Below, in pieces: positions 6,359 to 13,544 of a DNA stretch of 64,000 bases. The notes under the pieces are model-generated. The model saw only the letters and a program-made list of their open reading frames with translations. It had not been told where the DNA came from and did not search any database. Both the position numbers and the translations under genes were made by a program. The first letter of the stretch is position 1. Each line of letters begins with the position of its first letter. Source of the stretch: Duganella qianjiadongensis (lineage in GTDB: Bacteria; Pseudomonadota; Gammaproteobacteria; Burkholderiales; Burkholderiaceae_D); contig NZ_WWCM01000012.1 of assembly GCF_009857915.1 (NCBI RefSeq), positions 90,831 to 154,830 of the forward strand. Reading direction: 5' to 3'.

Positions 6359-8536
6359 GTGAGTGACGCCATGTCTGTATCCCCCGTTTCCCCCGTAACC
6401 CTGTTCTCCGATCTGGACCTCAGCGCTCCCCTGATCAAGGCGCTGAAAGACGTCGGTTACGAATCCCCGTCGCCGATTCAGGCGGCCACCATCCCGCTGC
6501 TGCTCGAGAACCTCGACGTGCTGGGCCAGGCCCAGACCGGCACCGGTAAAACGGCAGCGTTTGCGCTGCCTATCCTGTCGCGCATCGATATCCGCCAGAC
6601 CACGCCGCAGGCGCTGGTGCTGGCGCCTACGCGCGAACTGGCGATCCAGGTCGCCGAAGCTTTCCAGACCTATGCTGCGCATATTCCCGGCTTCCACGTA
6701 CTGCCTATTTACGGTGGCCAGAGCTATGGCCCGCAGCTGTCGGCGCTGCGCCGCGGCGTGCACGTGGTGGTTGGCACGCCCGGCCGCGTGATCGATCACC
6801 TCGATAAAGGTTCGCTCGATCTGTCCAAGCTGAAAACGCTGGTGCTGGACGAAGCCGACGAAATGCTGCGCATGGGCTTTATCGACGATGTCGAGCGCAT
6901 CCTGCAGGAGACGCCGGAGTCGCGCCAGACGGCGCTGTTCTCGGCCACCATGCCGTCGGCTATCCGCCGCATCGCCAACACCTATCTGCGCAGCCCGAAA
7001 GAAATCACGGTCGCTGCCAAGACCGGCACCAATGAAAACATCCGCCAGCGCTACTGGCTGGTGAGCGGCATGCACAAGCTGGACGCGCTGACCCGCATAC
7101 TGGAAGCGGAAGATTTCGACGGCATGATCATCTTCTCGCGCACCAAGCTGGGCACGGAAGAACTGGCGCAAAAGCTGCAGGCGCGCGGCTTCTCGGCAGC
7201 CGCCATCAATGGCGACATCCAGCAGGCGCAGCGCGAGCGTACTATCCAGCAGCTCAAGGATGGTAAGATCGACATACTGGTAGCGACCGACGTGGCAGCC
7301 CGTGGCCTCGACGTGGAACGCATCAGCCACGTGGTCAACTACGATGTGCCGCACGATCCGGAAAGCTATACCCACCGTATCGGCCGTACCGGCCGCGCCG
7401 GCCGTAGCGGCGAGGCTATCCTGTTCATCACTCCGCGTGAAAAGGGTCTGCTGAAATCGATCGAACGCGCTACCCGCCAGCCTATCGGCATGCTGGAACT
7501 GCCGACCATACAGGCGGTAAACGATGTGCGTATCGCCAAATTCAAATCGCAGATCAGCGAGACGCTGGCGCAGGGCGAGCTGGAGCAGTTCCAGTCGCTG
7601 ATCGAAGACTTCGAGCGCGAGCAGAATATTCCTGCCATCGAAATCGCTGCAGCGCTGGCCAAGATGGCGCGCGGCGATGTGCCGCTGCTGCTCGACAAGA
7701 AGCAGCAGATTCCGGCTGCCAGCTGGGATGAGCGTCCGGGCCGTCAGGTAGGCTTCGAGCGCGGCGACCGTGCCGAGCGTGCCGACCGCTTCCCGAAAAA
7801 AGAACGGGTGATGCGCGCGCCTGATCCGGGCATGCAGACCTTCCGCATCGAAGTGGGCTACCAGCACGGCGTCAAGCCGGGCAATATTGTCGGCGCAATT
7901 GCCAATGAAGGCGGGATAGACTCCAAGCATATCGGCCGGATCGAAATCTACGACGATTACACCGTGCTCGATATGCCGGACAACCTCGATAGCGAAGTGC
8001 TGGCTCATCTGGCCGGCATCAAGGTAGCTGGCCAGCAGCTGCGCATCAGCCGTGATGGCGAGACGCCGGCACCTGCCGCCGCCAAGCCGGCCAGCAAGGT
8101 AGCCAAGGCGGCTGCTCCGCTAAGCTCGGCCAGCTCGCCGCTGGCCAAGGCGGCACGCGTGGAAGCGGACGAACTGGCGGAAACCGCGCCCAAGAAGAAA
8201 AAGGAAAAGCCGGGCAAGATCGCAATACCCATGAGCGCTTTCCGCATCGAAGTCGGTAGCAACCATGCGGCCACGCCGGCCAACATCGTTGGCGCCATCG
8301 CCAACGAAGCAGGGCTGGAAGCCAAGCATATCGGCCGTATCGAAATCTTCGATACCTACAGCATGCTGGAGCTGCCGGACGGTATGCCGCCCGATCTGTT
8401 CAAGCATCTGGGTAAAGTCTGGGTAGGCGGCGCACAGCTGAAAATCAGCCATGCCGACCGCATGCCGCCGGAATCGGGCAAGTCCACGCCGCCGAAAAAA
8501 CCGGCCGCCGGTGCGAAAGCCAAGAAGAAGTACTGA
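6359..8536 (+). CDS. DEAD-box RNA helicase with two DbpA-type RNA-binding domains
   Basis: The product is 725 residues and resembles DeaD/CsdA. The helicase core shows the Q motif (SPIQAATIP), Walker A AQTGTGKT, DEAD in VLDEADEM, SAT, and HRIGRTGRAG. The C terminus carries two copies of the DbpA RNA-binding domain, starting near residues 492 and 625. Both copies contain FRIEVG, NIVGAIANE and KHIGRIEI. A Lys/Ala-rich linker separates them. Most DeaD proteins have one such domain. The start used is GTG 6359; ATG 6371 is an alternative, and neither has a strong ribosome binding site. The likely role is RNA unwinding in ribosome assembly and mRNA decay, often in the cold. Confidence 0.9.
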   Translation: MSDAMSVSPVSPVTLFSDLDLSAPLIKALKDVGYESPSPIQAATIPLLLENLDVLGQAQTGTGKTAAFALPILSRIDIRQTTPQALVLAPTRELAIQVAEAFQTYAAHIPGFHVLPIYGGQSYGPQLSALRRGVHVVVGTPGRVIDHLDKGSLDLSKLKTLVLDEADEMLRMGFIDDVERILQETPESRQTALFSATMPSAIRRIANTYLRSPKEITVAAKTGTNENIRQRYWLVSGMHKLDALTRILEAEDFDGMIIFSRTKLGTEELAQKLQARGFSAAAINGDIQQAQRERTIQQLKDGKIDILVATDVAARGLDVERISHVVNYDVPHDPESYTHRIGRTGRAGRSGEAILFITPREKGLLKSIERATRQPIGMLELPTIQAVNDVRIAKFKSQISETLAQGELEQFQSLIEDFEREQNIPAIEIAAALAKMARGDVPLLLDKKQQIPAASWDERPGRQVGFERGDRAERADRFPKKERVMRAPDPGMQTFRIEVGYQHGVKPGNIVGAIANEGGIDSKHIGRIEIYDDYTVLDMPDNLDSEVLAHLAGIKVAGQQLRISRDGETPAPAAAKPASKVAKAAAPLSSASSPLAKAARVEADELAETAPKKKKEKPGKIAIPMSAFRIEVGSNHAATPANIVGAIANEAGLEAKHIGRIEIFDTYSMLELPDGMPPDLFKHLGKVWVGGAQLKISHADRMPPESGKSTPPKKPAAGAKAKKKY

Positions 8537-8557
8537 TCCCCTTATGCTCACCTCCGA

Positions 8558-8582
8558 CAGGGCCGCAAGGCCCTGTTGTGCT
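8558..8582 (+). terminator. terminator after the helicase gene
   Basis: CAGGGCC (8558-8564) and GGCCCTG (8569-8575) form a seven-base-pair stem with a GCAA tetraloop, followed by the T-rich TTGTGCTT. It stands 22 bases after the helicase stop codon. Confidence 0.6.
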
Positions 8583-8654
8583 TGCTGTCCGTGCACGGAC
8601 TCAGTGCGGCGATCTGTTGCATTGCACCAATAACAAGCTTATCATTCTTCAACA

Positions 8655-8707
8655 GGGCATGCTCAGGCCGTAAAGCATGGCTGCATGCCCTTGCGCCAGT
8701 CTGGCGC
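8655..8707. repeat. two inverted repeats upstream of the transposase-like gene
   Basis: GGGCATGC (8655-8662) is repeated inverted as GCATGCCC (8683-8690) across 20 bases. Directly after it, GCGCCAG (8693-8699) faces CTGGCGC (8701-8707). Both lie 85-140 bases upstream of the TnsB-like start codon. They could be an operator, including one for the TnsB-like protein itself, since that family binds repeated end sequences. No evidence beyond the symmetry is visible. Confidence 0.4.
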
Positions 8708-8792
8708 GCTTATTGCATATCCAAGACAAGCATGCGCTAGGAACCGGATACGGGAGGGCGGTGGATGGCTGGAATACAAGGGCGGGGTGAAA

Positions 8793-10622
8793 ATGTTGCT
8801 ACGCAATGAGCTGCTGCATTACACGCAGCCGGCCGCGCGCACCCTGCGCATACTGTGGATAGACCCGCGCCAGCGCTACGCCTATCTGTTCGATGTGGCC
8901 GGGCAGGGCAGCGAGGTGGAACGCTGGACGCTGGCGCGCATCCGTGCCGATCTGGAGGCGGGGCGCGCCAGCAGAGCACTCACTGACCCCTATCTGATGC
9001 TGCTGGGGCAGGAGCAGCCCGCGCCCAAGCATCTGGCGCTGCGTGACCGTGCCTGGCAGATCATCGCCCCGCTGGTCGCGCAGGAACCGGCCATTTATCA
9101 GGCCCATATGCGCGGTGCGCTGGTGGCGCAGGCGACCCGTCAGCATGGCGTATCGCATCCCACCGTGTATCGTTATCTGCGGCGCTACTGGCAGCGCGGG
9201 CAGACGCCCAACGCGCTGCTGCCCGACTATGCCAACTCCGGCGGGCGGGGCAAGGTGCGGCAGGCGTCGGAGGGCGTCAAACGGGGACGGCCGCGCAAGG
9301 ACGGCGCAGCCGATAGTGCGGGCGTAAATATCGATGACGATATCCGCCGCGTGATACGGGTGGCGGTAGCGCGCTACGCGGCGGACCACGCGCGCTTCTC
9401 CCGTCAGGGTGCCTACCGGCAGATGCTGGCGGAGTTCTTCTGCAGCCGCCGCATAGATGGTGAAACGGGGCGTATCGTGGCGGTGCAGGCAGCATCCCAT
9501 GCCAGTCTGCCCAGCTTTGGCCAGTTCAACTACTGGCTGGACTACGACGATGACAGGCCGTCACAGGTGCAGCGTCGCGCGGCGGGCGCAGCGCAGCCAG
9601 CGGCTGGCAATGCATCCTGCGCGATAGGACCGGCGCAGGATGAAGTCAGGCTAGCGGCGACGGGGCGTCCCGGCGCTGCCTACTATCTATCCGTGCTGCA
9701 GGCTGAGCTGCAACTGGTGTCGCGCGCAGACCGGCTGCAGACCATAGGCCGGCCATGGCTGTATCTGGTGACGGATGCCTATAGCGGCATGATTACCGGC
9801 TACTACATCGGCTTTGGTGGCGTGAATCGTGCCCATGCCCTGCTGGCACTGGCCCATTGCGGCGCCGATAAAGTGCGCTACTGCGCCGCACGCGGACGCG
9901 AAATCGCTGCGGCGGACTGGCCCGTGCAGCACCTGCCCGCCAGCCTGAAACTGGCGCCGGAGCTGGGTACGGGTGGCGTGTTTACGCCTTTGCTGAACAA
10001 CTTCAATCTGCCCGTGTGCGTAGCGCTCGATACGCCGCAAGCGTGGCTGCCGGTGCTGCAGCGGCGCTTCCGGCTGCTGCCCGCGGCAACGCAGGCCGCC
10101 GAGGGGCGGCTGGATGGCGTGCTCGATCTCGATGAATTCCACCGTCTGCTACTGGACGCTATCCTCTACTACAACACCCGTGCTGTTCTGGATGGTGCTA
10201 CGCCGCTACAGCGCTGGCAGCAGGGTATGGCAAGCCATGGCAGTTCGCTGCGTACCTATCCCGAACATCTGCTGCGCTGCAGCCTGTTGCCGGTGACGGA
10301 TGCGCTGGTGTGCAGCGAAGGGATACAGCTATTCAGTCAATTCTATACCTGCATGCGCGCCTTCGACGAAGGCTGGTACGAGCGCGCCCGTACGCGCGGA
10401 CCATGGAAGATCCGGATAGCCTATGACCCGGCCGACATGGAAACCATCTACCTGCTCGATGCCGCTGCGCCGATGCAGTATCACGCCTGCCATCTGCTCG
10501 ATAGCAGTGCGCCCCAGCAGCTGGCGCAGGTCGAGTTTGCACTGCTGCCGCGCACTGCACTGCGTTCTGCCACCCCCGCACTACGTGCTACTACGCATAC
10601 CTACGCCAGCTACGTGAACTAG
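8793..10622 (+). CDS. TnsB/Mu-type transposase homologue, apparently catalytically dead
   Basis: The product is 609 residues. The N-terminal half has winged-helix/HTH-like segments (YQAHMRGALVAQATRQHGVSHPTVYRYLRRYW) and a basic linker (GVKRGRPRKDG). The middle matches the integrase-like core of TnsB (IGRPWLYLVTDAYSGMITGYYIGF). The C-terminal part matches the Mu-transposase C-terminal domain (FYTCMRAFDEGWYERARTRG, then WKIRIAYDP). From memory, the family core has D in E-x-D-A-T, D in L-x-A-D-R-G-E and E in G-x-V-E-x-R-F-R. Here these read VLQAELQLV (about 300), LKLAPELGTG (about 386) and LPVLQRRFRLL (about 420), so all three acidic residues look lost. No terminal repeats or TnsA/TnsC genes are adjacent. 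It may be a domesticated DNA-binding protein. The start ATG 8793 follows GGGGTGAAA. Confidence 0.75.
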   Translation: MLLRNELLHYTQPAARTLRILWIDPRQRYAYLFDVAGQGSEVERWTLARIRADLEAGRASRALTDPYLMLLGQEQPAPKHLALRDRAWQIIAPLVAQEPAIYQAHMRGALVAQATRQHGVSHPTVYRYLRRYWQRGQTPNALLPDYANSGGRGKVRQASEGVKRGRPRKDGAADSAGVNIDDDIRRVIRVAVARYAADHARFSRQGAYRQMLAEFFCSRRIDGETGRIVAVQAASHASLPSFGQFNYWLDYDDDRPSQVQRRAAGAAQPAAGNASCAIGPAQDEVRLAATGRPGAAYYLSVLQAELQLVSRADRLQTIGRPWLYLVTDAYSGMITGYYIGFGGVNRAHALLALAHCGADKVRYCAARGREIAAADWPVQHLPASLKLAPELGTGGVFTPLLNNFNLPVCVALDTPQAWLPVLQRRFRLLPAATQAAEGRLDGVLDLDEFHRLLLDAILYYNTRAVLDGATPLQRWQQGMASHGSSLRTYPEHLLRCSLLPVTDALVCSEGIQLFSQFYTCMRAFDEGWYERARTRGPWKIRIAYDPADMETIYLLDAAAPMQYHACHLLDSSAPQQLAQVEFALLPRTALRSATPALRATTHTYASYVN

Positions 10623-10943
10623 CCTGGTGCAAAGGGCTTTCGGCCCGCAGATTCTCATCCCCGATTCCTGTTTTTTCACTGTGGCCGCATCGATCTGGTG
10701 CGTCCGCGGTGATTTTTATGCCGTGCATCCGGCAGCTGAAATTCCATTAAAAAAATAAAGTATTTTTCTCCCGCCTTTCATAGCGCTTACGCGCCCCGAG
10801 AAAGTAAACCATATGAATAAAGGCGCGCTTTCAATGTGAAGCAAGTTTATTTATTTATTCATTTGTGGCACACCGATTGCTAGATGGTAGTCATCGCGGC
10901 ATCACTTGCGCATCAGACTTTTAGCAAATCGGTGAGGAAGCAG
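10623..10943. other. A/T-rich control region before the amine oxidase operon
   Basis: About 320 bases contain no gene. The left part follows the TnsB-like stop and has only a weak GGGC/GCCC hairpin near 10635. The right part is unusually A/T-rich (runs of tttattta around 10848-10862), as expected for a bent region or an IHF site upstream of the sigma-54 promoter at 10866. Confidence 0.6.
10866..10881 (+). promoter_or_regulatory. sigma-54 (-24/-12) promoter
   Basis: TGGCAC (10866-10871), five bases, then TTGC followed by T (10877-10881). This agrees with the RpoN consensus TGGCAC-N5-TTGCW, with the invariant GG and GC dinucleotides ten bases apart. It lies 62 bases before the amine oxidase start codon. 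An A/T-rich stretch upstream could help looping. Such promoters need an enhancer-binding activator, which is not encoded in this operon. Confidence 0.72.
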
Positions 10944-12551
10944 ATGGAAAGCAAGACAGTAAAACAGTTTAAATCGTTTAGTTCTTTTACTCGCAGAGAC
11001 TTCCTGTATCGCGCCGCTGCAGTTGGCGGAACGGGGCTGCTGCTCAATACCATGAATGCATGGGGCATGGGCATAGGTTCCACTACTTCGGAACCACCGG
11101 CCCTGACAGGCAGCGGCAAAGGCAAGAAGGTACTGATTCTGGGTGCCGGTCTGGCCGGCATGACGGCAGCCTACGAACTGGGAAAACTGGGCTACCACTG
11201 CCAGATACTGGAAGCGCGCAGCTTTGCCGGTGGCCGCTGCCAGACCGCCCGCAAAGGCTTCAGCCTGACGGAACTGGGCGGCGAGAAGCAGACCTGCGAA
11301 TTCGATCAGGGCCACTACATCAACCACGGCCCATGGCGGATACCGCTGCATCACCAGTCTACGCTGCACTACACCCGCCTGTTCGAAGTGCCGCTGGAAG
11401 TGATGGTCAACGATAACGACCATGCCTTTGTGTACTCGGAAAATGCCGGTCCGTTTGCCGGCAAGCGCATGCGGGTAGCGGAAATCAAGGCCGATATGCG
11501 CGGCCACGTTTCCGAACTGCTGGCCAAATCCGTCAAGAACCGGCAGCTCGACCAGCAACTGACGCCGGACGATCAGCGCCTGCTGCTCGACTATCTGGCT
11601 CATGAAGGCCAGCTGTCCGGCGCCGACCTGCAGTACAAAGGCCGCAGTGGCCGTGGCTATGCCGTCAATCCCGGCGCCGGCATGTCGCCCGGCGCAGGCA
11701 CGCCGTCCGACCCGCTGGGCTTCAAGGACCTGCTGGCCTCCAAGCTGGGCCACGTGTACAGCGCGGTGCAGGATTTCCCCATGCAGAACACCATGTTCCA
11801 GCCCGTCGGCGGGATGGACGCCATCGCCAAAGCGTTCGAGAAACGCGTTGGCAAGAATATCCGCTATCGCTCGGAAGTGCAGACTATCCGTCAGAACGAC
11901 AAGGGCGTGACCGTCACCTACAAGGACACGGGCAGCGGCAAACTGGCCAGCATCAGCGCGGACTACTGCCTGTGCGCGATACCGCTCTCCGTGCTGCGCC
12001 AGATCGACACCGATTTTTCGGACAAATTCAAAAAGGCCATCGCTACGGTGTCCTATGCGCCGGTCGGCAAAATCGGCCTGCAGATGAAACGCCGCTTCTG
12101 GGAGGAAGACGAGCACCTGTACGGCGGTCATATCCTGACCGACCTGAAAGGCATCAATACCATCTCGCTGCCGTCGACCGGCTGGCAGGGGAAAAAAGGC
12201 GTGCTGCTGGGGTACTACCAGTACCAGACAGCCGCGATCGAAGTCAGCGCCCTGTCGCCGCAAGAGCGTGCCGCTTTTGCGGTGGCAGCCGGCCAGAAGA
12301 TCTTCCCGCAATACAGCGAAAACTTCGAGACTGCCTTCTCCGTCGCATGGCACCGGGTGCAGTACAACCTTGGCGGCTGGGCGGAGTGGACTGAGAAGAC
12401 CCGCGCCGCCGCCTACCCCACGCTGGTGGAAGGCGAGGGCCGCGTGCTGCTGGCAGGAGAGCATCTCAGTTATCTGACGGGCTGGCAGGCCGGTGCTATC
12501 GAATCGGCCTGGCAGCAGATCGCCAAAATCCATGCGAGGGCCAGTGTATGA
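10944..12551 (+). CDS. Tat-exported flavin amine oxidase
   Basis: The product is 535 residues. The N terminus is a Tat signal: TRRDFL at residues 16-21, then a hydrophobic stretch AAAVGGTGLLL. The FAD-binding GxGxxG motif (LILGAGLAGMTAAYELGKLG) and a C-terminal FAD-contact segment (GRVLLAGEHLSYLTGWQAGAIESA) place it in the flavin monoamine oxidase family. It would oxidise an amine in the periplasm to an imine. The start ATG 10944 has GAGGAAG upstream; the in-frame ATG 10884 would put 20 non-signal residues before the Tat motif. Its stop overlaps the cytochrome gene (ATGA). The c-type cytochrome next door suggests electrons go to it rather than to oxygen, as I recall for NicA2 with CycN. The substrate is unknown. 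Confidence 0.85.
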   Translation: MESKTVKQFKSFSSFTRRDFLYRAAAVGGTGLLLNTMNAWGMGIGSTTSEPPALTGSGKGKKVLILGAGLAGMTAAYELGKLGYHCQILEARSFAGGRCQTARKGFSLTELGGEKQTCEFDQGHYINHGPWRIPLHHQSTLHYTRLFEVPLEVMVNDNDHAFVYSENAGPFAGKRMRVAEIKADMRGHVSELLAKSVKNRQLDQQLTPDDQRLLLDYLAHEGQLSGADLQYKGRSGRGYAVNPGAGMSPGAGTPSDPLGFKDLLASKLGHVYSAVQDFPMQNTMFQPVGGMDAIAKAFEKRVGKNIRYRSEVQTIRQNDKGVTVTYKDTGSGKLASISADYCLCAIPLSVLRQIDTDFSDKFKKAIATVSYAPVGKIGLQMKRRFWEEDEHLYGGHILTDLKGINTISLPSTGWQGKKGVLLGYYQYQTAAIEVSALSPQERAAFAVAAGQKIFPQYSENFETAFSVAWHRVQYNLGGWAEWTEKTRAAAYPTLVEGEGRVLLAGEHLSYLTGWQAGAIESAWQQIAKIHARASV

Positions 12552-12961
12552 AACAAGGCTTGTTCAAATTCGCGCTGCTCGTCGTAGCGGCCATTGCCGC
12601 CGCAGCCACGGCGCCGGCGCGGGCCGACGGGATGGATGGCAAGGCGCTGTTCCTGAAGAACTGCGCGGCCTGCCACCAGCCTACCGGCAAAGGCATACCG
12701 GGCGCTTTTCCTGCGCTGGCGGGGAACAAATTCGTGCAGGGCAAAAGCACCGAGGTGGCCACCGTGCTGCTCAAGGGGCGCGGCGGCATGCCGGACTTTA
12801 GCGACAGCCTGAGCGATCAGGATATTTCCACCATTCTCAGTTTCGTCCGCAGCAGCTGGGGCAATCAGGCCGCGCCGCTGAGCGAGGCGGAAGTGATGTC
12901 CCTGCGCGATGCGCTGCAGGTAGAACCATTCAGCAACGGCCAGATGTCCAACAAACATTGA
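12548..12961 (+). CDS. exported c-type cytochrome, electron partner of the amine oxidase
   Basis: The product is 137 residues with a Sec signal peptide (to about residue 26, ARA-DGMDG). A single haem site CAACH lies at residues 39-43. A likely Met ligand sits in GRGGMPDF, followed by the typical C-terminal helix (DISTILSFVRSSW). It is a small class I cytochrome c. Its ATG overlaps the amine oxidase stop by four bases, so translation is coupled. This supports a role as the direct electron acceptor that links amine oxidation to the respiratory chain. Confidence 0.88.
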   Translation: MKQGLFKFALLVVAAIAAAATAPARADGMDGKALFLKNCAACHQPTGKGIPGAFPALAGNKFVQGKSTEVATVLLKGRGGMPDFSDSLSDQDISTILSFVRSSWGNQAAPLSEAEVMSLRDALQVEPFSNGQMSNKH

Positions 12962-12974
12962 AAGAGCACAGCCC

Positions 12975-13499
12975 ATGAACAAAGCCCCTCAACTGAAACG
13001 CGTACTGGCAGGCCTGATGGTTCCGGCCGCGCTGGCACTTGCCTGCCAGAGCGCTGGCGCCGCACCGAAAGCCGACATTGTGCGCCACAAGATACCCGGC
13101 TCGGACTTCCCCATCGCGCTGGCGGTAACGGTGCCGCCCGCCGCCACGCTGCACTTCGTCAGCGGTCAGGTGCCTGCCGTGGTCGATGCCAGCGCCGCGC
13201 CGGATTCGATCGCTGCCTTTGGCGATACCCGAACCCAGTCGGAAACGGTGCTGAAAAAGATCAAGGAAATCCTGCAGGGGATGAAGCTCGACATGCCGGA
13301 CGTGATCAAGATGACCGTGTATCTGGTCGGCGATCCGGCCAAGGGCGGCAAGGCCGATACCAAGGGCTTTATGGAAGCCTATACCCAGCACTTTGGCGGT
13401 AGCCAGACCAGCCTGCCCGCGCGCGCCGTGGTGCAGGTAGCGGGGCTGAGCAACCCCGGCTGGCTGGTGGAGATCGAAGTGCTGGCCGCGAAAAAATAA
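12975..13499 (+). CDS. exported RidA-family imine/enamine deaminase
   Basis: The product is 174 residues with a signal peptide (MNKAPQLKRVLAGLMVPAALALACQSAGA). A RidA/YjgF domain follows and keeps the catalytic-site Arg in LPARAVVQVAGL and the Glu in LVEIEVLA. RidA proteins hydrolyse reactive imines and enamines to ketones or aldehydes plus ammonia. Most are cytosolic and about 130 residues, so a secreted form is unusual. It lies 13 bases after the cytochrome gene, where it could hydrolyse the imine made by the exported amine oxidase in the same compartment. Confidence 0.85.
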   Translation: MNKAPQLKRVLAGLMVPAALALACQSAGAAPKADIVRHKIPGSDFPIALAVTVPPAATLHFVSGQVPAVVDASAAPDSIAAFGDTRTQSETVLKKIKEILQGMKLDMPDVIKMTVYLVGDPAKGGKADTKGFMEAYTQHFGGSQTSLPARAVVQVAGLSNPGWLVEIEVLAAKK

Positions 13500-13544
13500 T
13501 TCATCACAGCTTTACCCTACTTTACTAATCAACGAGGAATCACC

